Shown here piece by piece: positions 36,601-48,800 of a stretch of DNA of 64,000 bases (the first letter of the stretch is position 1; each line of letters opens with the position of its first letter). The notes below the pieces were generated by a model. It searched no databases, had not been told where the DNA came from, and was given only the letters and a program-made list of their open reading frames with translations. The DNA is from Typha latifolia. Taxonomy: Eukaryota; Streptophyta; Magnoliopsida; Poales; Typhaceae. Location of the stretch: positions 992,001 to 1,056,000 of the forward strand of contig CM034106.1 of the NCBI GenBank assembly GCA_019914945.1, read 5' to 3'. The position numbers and the translations under genes were made by a program.

Positions 36601-39600
36601 ATGAAAAGACATTTGCTTATGTTGCTCGGATAACTTCTATTCGTACTCTTCTGGCTATTACTTCTAGTCGTCAATGACCTCTACATTAGATGGATGTGAA
36701 GAATGCATTTCTTCACGGTCTTCTTGACGAAGTGTATATGGTCCTCCACTTGGTTTTGTTATTTCTCCCGGTCATATCTGTTAACTACAACAAGCCATCT
36801 ATAGGCTCAAGCAGGCTTCCCGTGGTTGATTTGATCGATTTCGTAGTGTTCTTATAGACTACAAATTTCAGGAGAGTCCCTTTGAGCCATCTATATTTCT
36901 GTAGTTTTTTGCTCAGGATTGGGTTCTTCTTCTGTATGTTGATGATATGATTATCATCAGAGGTGAGTCCTTCGACGTTTGTTCCCTTCAGCAACATCTT
37001 CAGTGCCAGTTTAAAATAAAGGACCTCGGTCTCCTTTAGTACTTTTTGGGTATCAAAATTATTAAGTCATCTCATAGTTTTCTGCTATCCCAATAGAAGT
37101 ACATTACATACATTCTCAATCGTGTCACCATCACTAACACTCATCTTGCTGCTACCCCAAGTAAGCTTTTTGTGAAGCTTTAGCCTAATGATGATTAGTT
37201 GTTTTAGATTTGACTAGATATCATTAGCTAGTTGCGGTTGTCTTCTACCTGAGAATTACTTGGCTTGATATCTCTCATGCAATTAGTCTTATCATTCAGT
37301 TTATGCAGACTGCTCGATACCTTCGTCGCTATCTCTTTATGCCATCAACTTCTAATTTGGCACTTTGGGCTTATTTTGATGCAGATTATATTAATGACAT
37401 ATCTAATTGAAAATCAAATACTGGATTCTGTATTTTTCTAGGGGAAGACTAACTTTCTAGCACAGCAAGAAGCAGAATATTATCTCTTGTACTGAATTTG
37501 AGTATCATGATATGTCTACTACAACTAAGGAAATTATTTGGCTTTGTCGCCTCCTTGGTGATATGGGTGTTGCCACTCCTAACTCCTCTTCATGTCGACA
37601 ATGACGGTGCCAAAAAGTTCATTGAGAATCCTATTTTTAATGAGAGGATGAAACACATTGACGTCGATATACACTACACTTACTAGGAGTACTGAGCTAG
37701 CATCATTTCTCTCTATTGCCTCAGCACTAAGAAATAGATTGCCGACTTTTTTCATGAAGTATTTTCCTTCTTCGTGTTTTGATCATCTTGTTAGCGAACT
37801 CTCAATTTATAATCCAACTTGAGTTTGATGAGAGTTATTAAATTATTAAGTCATTATTTTATTTATTTATTTAGATACACGGTGGTTTTGTATAAATAGA
37901 AATGCCCCCTCTTTCAAAAGATCTCAAGAATAATACTTAACGATTCAATTATGAATTCATCTGCATAAGATAATTATAAGGGCCTGTATGTCTTAGAAGA
38001 TTGTCGTTGCTTCTCTTGAATGAACAAAAAGAAATAGACATCTCGCAAACAGAGGATAGTGAGACGTCTCGAATTACCTGACGCCCTCGGTTTGACATGA
38101 AGCCAGTGGTAGACAGCTCCTTCATGTTTGCATCGATGAGAGGGTAACTGAAATTACCACACCAAGGGAACAAATAAGGGGCCATTTACTTCATGATGCT
38201 ATATTTGCATCTTCAAAACTGAAAATTAAATGGGAAAGGTATTAAAAACAAACCCAGTATGACCATCTCGCCATGACTCGAAGAGCAACTGATCCTTGCT
38301 CCAGTTAGAAACTATTTTCTGTGGACCACCTACAAAAGAGACAAAATGATTATCCACCTTAGACCATCAATCTTGGAAAAAGAGTATGCATTACTTCCAT
38401 TGTTCATCTGACTAGTATGGGCACTTCTTGAGTGAATCTTAGAAAACACAGTATCATTATAATAAAGCATCACATAAAGGTAATTAAGCTTTAATTATCA
38501 AACGTGGCCAAAACTACCAGTTTGCCAATTGAATTGAAGAGCAGAATCTGCTCTATTGTCATGAAATTTAGCAACCTTCACTCTCATACTTTTAGTTTAT
38601 GATTGAACAGGTAGTGTAGTAAACTTATTTGTCAAGTGGCTGGGGAAAAAGGACTGGTAAAACTCCTGAATCAATACATGAGATATGTCTACGAAGAGAA
38701 TTTAACGGAGGCAGATAGAAAGCTATAGTACCTAGATGAAAAATGGAATTTCCATATTTAATTGAAACGAATCTGAAGTAGTCCCTCCATATCAGCTCAA
38801 ACAAAACCCTGAAATCATAACCGTGTCAACAGAGGCCATTTTGTGAGCACAAACATAATATAAAATTTCAACATCTGGGTTCAGGTTGCATGCTGAAGAA
38901 AGATAACCATGGAATTTAGAGATTTATGAATCTAAAATGTCACATTGTGAAAGGAAAAGTATCTCCGTAGTATTCAGGAGTACAGAGAAAGATTAAGTTA
39001 CCAATATGTTGAATCATTCGCTAGTCTTTGCTTTTCATATCTCTTTACCTAAGAAATCATATGAAAGCATAAGAAGGCAGCTCATGAATCATCTTATAAA
39101 AGTTAAAAGTAAAAATCTAGTTAATAAAAAGGAGACTCAAACCTCTTCATATATATAACGTGGAGAGATACAACCAGAAGCAAGCCATGGGGAGAATTTG
39201 GTGGAGTAATCTGGTCCTAACATACCATTCCTTGTTTCTTTATAGACCCTTAACATATCCTGCATGGAGGTAAAGAAAAACATTTTCTTAGAACAAAGAA
39301 CATGAACATAAGGACATTTATAGAATCCATGTAAGTTTCAATACTTCCTCCTCGACAATTTGTAGGATTTTGTGCTAATTATGTTGATATTTAGCATATA
39401 TCAAAACAGGGCCTCTTTGGAATATTTTGATATACTAGATTAACAGACAATCAAGAATATAAATCTTTAGCTGATAGAATTCTTGTACCATTGTAATTGT
39501 AATGCACAGCAAATAAGAGATAATAACGGATAACCCTGTAACAATGAATTAAGTGGCATTTGTTGAAAGATGGTGCTAGATGAACTCTAACAAGTTAATT

Positions 39601-42600
39601 TATCTGGCCTTTCACTTGCCCAACTACAGCATTTCAACTCATAACAAAAGGCTCGAAAAAGATGATAGGTCAAAGTGCATTAATCAAGACCAAATATATA
39701 GTCGGAAATGGATCGCTGAATTACAGTTACATGTCGCAAAATGTCAAGACAGGGACCTGCTATAGTTGGAAACTTGGCATTACCTGCAACTTAAAGGACC
39801 CTAATATCTTTTGCAATAATCCTATCCATAGATTTTGTCTTCATGGTCGGATCTATTACATATTTATTGTAGCATTAACCATAGGCATTCTGATCTCATA
39901 TTTTTTCCTGTCTTCATTTGATGGATGATGTTAGATGGTGGCAGCAACAATATGCTATTCATGGAACAGCACAATCAGTTAATTTCAACCTATGATATGC
40001 CTGTAACTCCCAGATTTAAGTCTCTAACCCAAAAGCCTTGTGTCAAAATATCTCACATGAAAGATGCCTCTGAAAATTTCCTGATTTACACATCATTCCC
40101 TTATAAGTTGATGCTTGAAGAGATGGCAGGACAGAATTGTTCATCTAGTATTTTGGAAGAAAAGAGCAAATGAATCAATACCTTCTTCCAGAAGTATTCA
40201 TCAATTCTTACTAGTGCTGCATTCTCACCTCCAATAAAGTGCATTCCTTTGTTGCACTGCATTTTCAAAGAAAATATACTCTTGTCAATCTACAACAGAG
40301 CAACATTTACCATTATTTATAACAGATGACATATCAAATCATAACAGAAGCCACACTCAATTACATACCTCTGAACCATCAAAAATTAAGTTAAAATCAA
40401 AGTGTCAAACACTAGCTATCACAATAGGATGAAGTTGTAAATCACTGAAATAAGATGGCATATTATTCCACCTATCTCATTGCTAATTGTATAAATTTAT
40501 AGTTGGGTGCAAAAGTTGATCTGACTTTTAAACAAGTTTGGATTTAAACTAATAAGGTTTGGGTCATAAACGGACCAACCCATCTAACCCTATTATTAAA
40601 CAGGTCGTATTCATATTTATTACCTCAACCTATATATAACCCGACCCACCAACCCGTTTATGACACAATAACTCATTTATGACATGATAATCTGTTTATG
40701 ACACGATAATACATCTATAACACGATAACTCATTTATAGCCCGTCTAACTTATTTATTAATTATTACACAAAAAACAAGTTTATAACCCGAAAAAACATG
40801 TTTAGAATCGGAATAACTTAAATAAATATAAATAATTTTGTGTCACCCGATAACTCATTTATGACCCATTTAACCCGTTTAATTTTGTGTTTGCATTATC
40901 CTAACCAGACCCGAACCCAGTTAATCCAACTCGATAATCACCCTTATTTACCACGTAGCATAGCTTTTTCCATCATATAACTGATTTACAATAAACATGG
41001 GTAAAAGAGAGGTAGAGAGAATGAGAGACACAGTTTATATATATATATATACATATAAAGAGAGACAGAGAGAGAGAGCCAGCGCCCATGTCAAATCCCC
41101 TGTTTGGTCATCTATACTAAATCCCACACTTCAGTTATTGTTTTGCATTTTTGTCTATTTTAAGTCTATCTCTAAATTTTTTTTACACGTCTAATCCATT
41201 TCAAAGTTAAATATGATACTAAGTGTGTTTAGGTATCAATAACCCAGTTAGTGACTTATATGAAAAATTTTAAAAGCTTAAAAAATTATTTCTTAAGAAG
41301 AAAATTTCATATAAGTCGCAACTTATATAGAAATTTGACCTTCATACTTGGCGTTTTTTTTGGAGGATTTAAAATTTCTATATAAATCGATGATCCAGTC
41401 AGCGATTTATATTTGAGAAGTTGTTGACTAGGTCAGCAGCTTTCAAACGCATCTAATCTCATATTTAAGTTTTAAAATGCACTAGAGACGTGAAATAAAT
41501 ACTTAGGAGGGCTAATTTAGTTAAAAACATAATCTTTAGCCTTCAAACCATTTGCCAAAATCATCCTTGGGACTAGCTTGGTTCCATTGATTACTTGTGA
41601 CATGCAGGAAGATAAAATCTATGGATGGACTTGTGTTTTTTCTGCTTAAGTAGTCTGTCAGTGGTGCAAAGCGGCTTTGCCCTGCACTTAGGACATTTGT
41701 CCTCTGCATCAAAGCATCAAGCAGCGCAACCCAGTACTCAAAACTACTAAGAGAAGAAACCTACACTATTTCCAGTTTCTATGGATGTTAAGTCATTCTT
41801 CTTTTTTGTGACAAAATAAGGACATGCATCTAATTGGCTCGAAAACCGGCCCTGAAATAGATTCACGGAAAACCAGCTAAAGAAAGCTAATCTGGAAAGA
41901 TTGCTTGTCATCGCACTCTATCACTTCCTTTTCTAGATAGAGAGAGCAGCATATTTAAATTGAGTGTTTCTATCTGGTTGAAATCCTTAAGAGGCATAGA
42001 AAACAAAAAGAATCATCAACCTGCCTTTTTTCCTTGGATCCCTAGTTCCTCAAGCTTAGGAATGCTTCCCCACCCACCAATCTCATCCATAGTAATGCTG
42101 GGAGGTGGCCCAAGTGATAGAGGCAACTTACAACAGCTTCTTATGGAGCACTTAGATTCAACAGCCTGCGATGGAACTCCGTAATGGAATTAGGCAACCT
42201 ACTAATAGATGACTAGGATGCTCATCAAAGCATAAACATTTTTTTTTTACCTTCCGAAATTGTGTATAAATGTCCGGTAAGTCTCTAGCACTGAATGGAA
42301 GGTCATCAACATGGTACATAGTAGCTCCCCAAATAAGTTGCAATTTGGAGTTTAATTGCTTCTGAGTAGAAGGTTCTTTCTGAGGAAGCGCTACTTGTTG
42401 TAATCCTTTGAGCACAAGACGTTCCACGAGAAGCTCCTCACTGCAGGTTTCCTTATGAGCATAGACCTAATACCGTACATTTTGTCAGTGAAAATAACCA
42501 GCAATTCTATCTTAGCAGCTATTGAGGAATTTCTGCCTCTGAACATGTCTGATATAACAGAAGGTTCCATAGTGGCCTTCATTGTCATTACTTTCTTAGA

Positions 42601-43950
42601 TAAGTCTTAAGAAAATACGAACTTCTAGACTAGTTTGCAAATACATAATCTAATAATGACCTTGAGATTATTTAGTCAGAAGAAAAGTAGCAGTACTAGT
42701 AGGGAAGACAATGGCACAGTAAAAGTGAATAACTCCATGAAAAGCATAGTTCAACAGGAAATGTTGTGCATATTCTTCAATGCAAAAGCCTCCATAAAGG
42801 TATTTGTTATGGAGATGCAGGAAGTATTTCATCCAACTGAAATACTCTCTATAAGTTATTATGGCCAAACTTTCTACAAGTGTTGCACTTCGTATTCTGT
42901 TGGACATTTGTATGTGAGAGAGAGCAGGGGGGAGGATAAACTTACTGTATGGGCACCAAAAGCTTTTGCAATTGAAGGAAGGATATCCTCAGGCTTCCCA
43001 TACTTTACTAGCAAATCTAGTCCTCGATTCATCAAGTTCCTTTTTAAGTCAGCAAGACATTCTATCAGAAACTGCGCTCTGAAGGCTGTCAAAAATTTGA
43101 ACAAAGAAATATGTACTAAAAGAATTAACAAAAGAAGAAAAAAAAAAAAAGGAAAATGAAGCTCACATAATGCGCAAAACGAAATAGCACATGCTTCCAT
43201 TCTTTACAAGTAAACACAATTGCTCAACACCATGAGAAAAAACATAAAGAAAGATCAGGAACAAAGGACATGTGAGATATGATCTAGTAAGTTGCCAATG
43301 ACCAACAATTTAGAAGGTAAAAATACCATCTAAAGAATGTAACGACAAAGAATTGAAGCATTTAAACAAAAACCTTGCATGCATAAACTAAGTGCATTCA
43401 CCAATATTGAACTCAGAACTACGAACCCCAAAGATGGTTACAAATTTTGTGAAGATACACTACAATTTCCTCAAAATTAACACTATTGAACTCAGAATTA
43501 TGAGCTTCAAAGAAGAAAGGCATAACATATACCTCCAGTTTTGGGGAACCCAAAATAATGTGTGGTCCCGAAATTGCGAGGATCCACGCAATACACCGGC
43601 AGGACCGACTCCGACGCCGCCCACGCCCTGACCAACGCCTCGTTGTCAACAATCCGGAGATCATTCCTAAACCAAACGATCGCCACCCCGACGCCCTTCC
43701 TCTTCAAATTCGGAGAGGAGTACCTCTTAAACCCCTCCTCGGAGACTACGGCGGCATCCTCCGTGCTTATCCCTGGGACTGTAAAGCGTCGCTCGCGGCG
43801 GCGATCGCCGGAATGAGAATGGGGGCTCGTAGAGAGGCTCATTGTGAGCTTGGGATTGGAGAGGTAGGGAATTGGGTTGTTGGGTTTCTTGGAGAAAGGC
43901 GAGGGTTTGAGATGGATGAGGGGTGGAGAAGGGAGGAGGCGTGGCGGCAT
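33186..43950 (-). CDS. CRYD: Cryptochrome DASH (photolyase family), organelle-targeted
   Basis: Thirteen exons in transcript order: 43950-43533, 43085-42946, 42466-42251, 42165-42021, 40246-40182, 39259-39143, 39048-39002, 38808-38732, 38329-38254, 38147-38078, 33947-33824, 33604-33555, 33380-33186. They sum to 1740 nt, 579 residues, close to the 569 of Arabidopsis CRY3. A Pro/Ser-rich basic presequence (about 1-70) suggests chloroplast and/or mitochondrial import. The photolyase antenna fold starts at [21 protein letters not shown]-domain hallmarks follow: [32 protein letters not shown] (about 386-396), [44 protein letters not shown] and [10 protein letters not shown]. The family repairs cyclobutane dimers in single-stranded or looped DNA and binds MTHF and FAD. 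The last 20 residues are basic and diverged. Exon 5 relies on a less typical acceptor (AACAAAG/GAATG), the only one keeping frame. Intron 10 (33948-38077) carries a copia relic. Confidence 0.95.
33659..33687. repeat. (AT)n microsatellite
   Basis: About 14 AT units in intron 11 of cryptochrome DASH, just upstream of exon 12 in transcript order. Confidence 0.9.
34545..37922 (+). mobile_element. Decayed Ty1/copia LTR retrotransposon in a cryptochrome DASH intron
   Basis: Two similar blocks (about 34545-34640 and 37829-37922) share GAGTTATTAA, TTTATTTATTTATTTAGA and GGTTTTGTATAAATAG, and are the remains of the LTRs. Between them, plus-strand reading with frame changes gives copia pol signatures in order: a pre-integrase/integrase start ([10 protein letters not shown], near 36200), [11 protein letters not shown] (36400), reverse transcriptase [11 protein letters not shown] (36690) and [10 protein letters not shown] (36930), and RNase H remnants (near 37375-37560). 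Stops and frameshifts are many, and most of the integrase is missing: the element is about 3.4 kb against 4.5-5 kb for an intact one. It lies antisense to the host gene. A 5' region rich in GCA repeats (34808-35160) sits where gag should be. No clear target-site duplication was found, so the outer ends are approximate. Confidence 0.85.
40540..40940. repeat. Array of short diverged repeats (TTTATGACACGATAA type) in cryptochrome DASH intron 4
   Basis: At least five partial repeats of TTTATGACACGATAA / CTCATTTATGAC, together with blocks such as AACCCGTTTA, CCCGACCC and ACCCGTTTAA. This vocabulary is common in dispersed non-coding plant repeats; I cannot assign the family. A related patch lies at about 59765-59855. 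Confidence 0.65.
41110..41550. mobile_element. Foldback MITE-like element in cryptochrome DASH intron 4
   Basis: The left arm near 41185-41235 (ACACGTCTAATCCATTTCAA, then GTTAAATATGATACTAAGTG) matches the reverse complement of about 41440-41500 (CACGTCTCTAGTGCATTTTA, then ACTTAAATATGAGATTAGAT). Pairing continues inwards through GACTTATATGAAAAATTTTAA and its partner. No coding capacity. Ends are approximate. Confidence 0.6.
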
Positions 43951-44044
43951 GGTGTTCGGAGCGGAGAATTGGAGGGAGATTTGGAAGGAAATAAAAAAAT
44001 GTGCCACGTGTAATTTGTTGGTGCTTGAACACGTGGAGGAGCGA

Positions 44045-44110
44045 TAGCCAATGGGGAGATCTCTTTTTTTTTTTTTTTTTTTTTTTTGAATAGCAAATGG
44101 GGAGATCTCT
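44045..44110 (-). mobile_element. Poly(A) tail-only retroposon scar with 20-bp target-site duplication
   Basis: The 20-mer TAGCCAATGGGGAGATCTCT (44045-44064) and its near copy TAGCAAATGGGGAGATCTCT (44091-44110) bracket a T24 run plus GAA. Read on the minus strand this is TTC plus poly(A) between direct repeats, the layout left by LINE-machinery insertion of a transcript reduced to its tail. It lies about 95-160 bp upstream of the cryptochrome DASH start codon. Confidence 0.65.
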
Positions 44111-44524
44111 AGCATCTGTGGGTCAATGGGAGTCACATAGTTTTGTAAAGGATCGTCTGCGGACCAGATTGCAGGAGTTTGATGAAGCCATCTTTGATTG
44201 ACTTAATCCGGACCCGATGGCGAACCGGGTAACTGCATCCGGATCCACATCCAACAAGAAAAAGGCTCGATATCTCTATTTGAATTCGATATCACCAAAA
44301 TTAAAAGCCTTGTTAGTTATTCTTAGGTGTGGATTCTTCTTGACTCACTGGAAAGATTGTTAATTATTAACATTTAATACTTAAGTTGATCAATCATATG
44401 ATTTTCCTTAAGTACCAAATCTAATCAATCTTAGGAGATAAATAAATAAATTTACCCTATTTTAGTTTTGTCCAAATACAGAGTGACCCCTGAATTTTAA
44501 TTTGACATTTTAAATTTTTATTAA

Positions 44525-45042
44525 TTGTATTTTACCCCACTTAGTTTAGTTCAATTTTATAAAAATCCTCATATATTTCTAACATAAGTATTTAATCACA
44601 TTTGGTCTTGATCATAGTGCAACAGTTATTTTTTCATCGTATTTAACTGTACTAGATGTTGAATTTAAAAATCTTTATTATAAACAAAATTACAGATAAT
44701 TGGATAGGTTTTTCGGTGCATCTAAAATAATAATAGTCAAACTATAAATGACGAAGATATGATAAAAACATGCTTATGTGAAATATCTTTGTTATATTAT
44801 TGTCATTTAAAAATTTAAAATTTGATCAATATTACTTTAAATACGTTCGAAAGATATATCTAACCCTTTATAACTTTATCTCTAATAAGATTCTTTAAAT
44901 TCATCATCTAGTTTGGTCAAATATGACAAAAAATAATAATAATTACACTATAGTTAAGACCATATGGGAGTTAAGTATTTAAATTAAAAATATACAGTGT
45001 TTTATAAAATTGAGCAAAAATCACAAGAGGTAAGTGCAATAT
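44525..45042. mobile_element. Long foldback (two-arm) MITE-like element
   Basis: Nearly the whole 518-bp segment folds on itself. The left arm TTCAATTTTATAAAAATCCTC pairs with the reverse complement of 45000-45015 (TCAATTTTATAAAACACTG). Further matched blocks are AAGTATTTAAT / AAATACTTAAC, TTTGGTCTTGATCATAGTG / ATGGTCTTAACTATAGTG, and ACTAGATGTTGAATTTAAA / ACTAGATGATGAATTTAAA. The centre is near 44790. No coding sequence. Confidence 0.75.
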
Positions 45043-45812
45043 CTTCTAAATTGTTTCATCAAAAACATAATAGTGAGATGGTTTTCTATAAAAATTGCCA
45101 AACTTTTAACATTTTCACTCTATATCTTTCTCCTTTTATTGAGATGTTTGGAATTTTATAGAAACAATTAAATCTTCCTATTAAAAGCTCACATCTGCAG
45201 GTTTTGCTCTTGAGATGGTTGGGCTTCGGAGAAAATGGGAAAGGCTCTTTCCTTCCAAAGAGTACTATAACTTTTTTGAGCAATTCTCAAACATTTGTAA
45301 TCTTTAGCTCTTCTGTCTCGCCTTGTAAAGAATTCTTTGCTCTAATATAACTGGACTCTGCCCTTTCTTCTCAAAATTAAAAGAAAAAATTTCTCAAATG
45401 TTCAATTGCAATCAAGATAATAGACACAATCATACAAGAAAAGTGTTTTATAATTACCATATGTCAACCAAAAGAACAAATGGATCACATTATAGCAATT
45501 TGATAGATCAACAAAATTCACTGTCCAAGAGAGCACTAGAAAACTAAAAATACAGAAGAAAAAAAAAAGAAACCTAGAAAACATGAGAAAAAAATTACGT
45601 CGAGAGGGCGTAGTGCACCATCAAATAGACAGCGTCTTAATCTTAGAGACTCAGAATTCTGAGTCATCCCAATTGCTGCCACAACCTTCTGTTGGTGTTA
45701 TGATAGCTGGTCTTGGTTTCACAATTTACAAAAGCTGGAAACTAGTAATTACTGAAGGATCGAGGAATGAAGGTTGTAAGCAGGCACTCGACCAAAGAAT
45801 CACGTGGAGAAC

Positions 45813-48800
45813 TCAAATAGCTGTATAATTGGAGAATAAATTCATCAGATTGTCAAGAGCTTCAGGATAGAATTTTCTGGCAAATAAATAACATGGCCTC
45901 TTCATCCCATTCCACATGCAAGCTGTCTCAGTCACAAGTTTCTGAAAGAATAGTGATATGTTTAGTAAACTATCAGTATTTGTTCAAGGCATGAATATTG
46001 TGTAAATTTAATTAATCATGACAAAAAGAAAGTAGATGCATTGTTAGTGAAAGCACTAGTACTACAGCTGTCATTCTTTGGATCTCTGATGTCTTATTTA
46101 GACTTTGTTGTCAGATGCTTAGTCTTCATCTGAATTTTTTTTACTCTAATTGGGTGAAGACTCTTATTTGGTTTATTAGTCAGCAAATTGATATGAACCC
46201 ATGTATCTGTTTCTTCCTCATTATTTTTCTAGATCTGAAAAAGAAAAGATGATTCTGCCACTGCTTTTCAAGAAATGGTAACACAAAAGATCCAAACAAG
46301 AACCAATATTTGTTTGGCCTCCACCTAAAAGGTCATATTACCAGTTGAATAATAACGTACTTCGTAGGAGTCTCAAACTTGCCATGCTAAACCATGTAGT
46401 TAAATATTTCTCCTAATAACTTGAATGACCTAGAGAGTCCAGAATACTAGTTCTATTTTAAATGATCCAGATCAAGTATCCCTTAGTGAAAATACAATCT
46501 CTACCTGAAGCACCATATGCTACTTTCCTACACTGAATGGTTAGATTTCATTGTAAATCAACAGACAGTAGTTCATCACAAATCTTAAAAATGTTGCATC
46601 TTTACAAACTATATGCAAAGTATTCACCGCTATATTTAGAAAAGGCTTCTGAGAAAGGGGAACAACAACAACCAAAATAAGAAGGCAAGAATCGCATATA
46701 AGAAGAACTATTAAACTTACCCTTTCATCACTTGTAACATGGAAACTCTTATCAATAGACTGTCACAGCATCCACATAAGAAAATCAGGTGTGAGCTACA
46801 GCTGAGAATGATGATCAATAAATCAATAACAGAGAGGAAGTTAAAAGTAAAACATACAGTTATATTCTTCAAGAGTTCATAAGAGATATCTTGAGCCCGA
46901 TATGCCTTTGGATGCCACTTTCCTTCAGACCAATCAACATGTGTTATTGACCAATTGGCAATTCCAGTTGGATCGACCATCTGAGGATGCAAGTGCAAGT
47001 TCATATCTTAGCAAGCAAAAAGAACTAGATATAGCTTAACAAAGTCAAGTGGCCAAAAGGTCTTATGTGCTAACGCTGAATAGGGTTGGCAAATAATGCT
47101 CATCAGCATAGCAATTGCGTCCCTCCCATCCTGGCTGCATGAAGATTAAAAAAAATAAATCATTACATCTTTCATGAAACTAACCTCAACTATGCATTTT
47201 GCAAGAATTCAGATCCAGCAGAGGAAAAATAGGATTGAAACATAGATTGCAGTGTGATGAATTAGAGATCTTGATTTCATATAAATGCTGTGCAGTTAAA
47301 AATATGGTACTTGGGAGACAAATTTGTAGAGCATCAACTTTGTTGACAAATAGCCGACACTAGTTACATCAACTAAGGGGGTGGTTTCATGTACTTCAAA
47401 ATGCAACATCTATAGTGCTAAATGAGAAACCAATGTAAACAAAAGTCTTATATCTTTTCTCTTTCCTTCCAATTAAAGGTTGAGAGAATGTGTTTTGCTA
47501 TTCACTTACTAAAAGTGAATTTCAAAATGCTGCATATGAACTCATCTTGAAAAGGATATTCTATGAGATCCACAGAGTAAAAAAGTTTCCAATTACATTT
47601 TATATGTAGATGCAATTTTTTTAAATACATGAAGCCAAACAACTGCAAAGTGTTTCATGTTCGATTTATCGTCAATTGTCAATCAGTGGGGATAATGAAA
47701 ATGCATGTATAAACTATAAAAGACCTCAAGTTGCAAATTTGCAATCCAACTGACATTTAAGGATTGCCTTATTATTTTTCTAAGTTTTAGTTTATGAAGT
47801 CTAAGTGAAAAAAAATTTCCACCATCAAACGTAGAGTACAGGCTTCATGGAGTTAAGGATCCATTTCAACTTGATATTTACAGACATTTGTTATCAACTG
47901 ACTGGCCATATAGTAGTTCCTATAATAATTTTCATATTCCAGATTTTAGCATACGAATACAAATATTTAAGCACATTTTACACTATCTTGATATCTAGTG
48001 AGACAAAATTTGGAGGACTGCAAATTACCTTGCAATAAAGCTTGAACTTTGTGTAATATAGGTAGTCTGCCAGAATCAGCACAGCATGTTGCCGCTTGAT
48101 TGAGAACCACTGCAAGACATGTGTGACAGTAAGCCTTTACTGGAATATCGAAAGAAGAGTGGTATATGAAAATTATAAAACTTCTACATAAGCAAAACAG
48201 AAACTTTCTCTTTAAATAAATAAGTTAAGTTTCAAATATATGATGTCAGCAGGTAGAAGAATATAATGGAAATATAAAGTTGATAAATCTAATGCAAGCC
48301 TACAAGAATTAGATAGTGAATTTTTCTCTGATAATTGAAAGGCAGCACACTTCCATATTATAAACATCAACCAAAAGCTTCAGCATGTGTTTCACTAGCT
48401 CATTTATACAAGCTAACACTTACCCATTCTCATAAATCGTAATAAACACCTCTGGCTACACGGAGTTAATCTTACTTTGATGAATACATACACGTATGGC
48501 ATGTAACTTTAAGCATGCCTACATGCTAATGACGTATGTTTTCGCAAATCATACACTTTAAGAGAGAAACAGTGCTTGAGTAAGCAAGTGATCTTTTTCA
48601 CTACTACTATTCTAGTAAGGCAGGTTAACTCATGAGGCAATTAAAAGCCACATTCATAGCCTCCCTTGGAATGTCATCTCCAATATGAACCATGATATGA
48701 TGTGGTGCACAAACCTCATTTTGACTTTTTCCTTGTGTCAAAAGATTCTAGCCAGGACAACATCAAAAAGTAATATCCTTATGTTATATAAATAGATAAA

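Larger units (their letters stand above)
43951..45812. other. Promoter region of cryptochrome DASH and 3' flank of the glycosyltransferase gene
   Basis: Both genes run on the minus strand, so the right part is the 3' flank of the glycosyltransferase gene and the left part the promoter and leader of cryptochrome DASH. The interval contains a poly(T) tract with flanking duplication and a long foldback element. No additional gene is supported. Confidence 0.55.

Noticed and set aside
43558..44013. 151-residue plus-strand frame opposite cryptochrome DASH exon 1
   Set aside because: A shadow of the GC-rich coding exon on the other strand.
43951..44136. Longer N-terminus for cryptochrome DASH in the same frame
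   Set aside because: It would be translated through the poly(T) scar as poly-lysine and has no transit-peptide-like features; [10 protein letters not shown] at 43950 is a better start.
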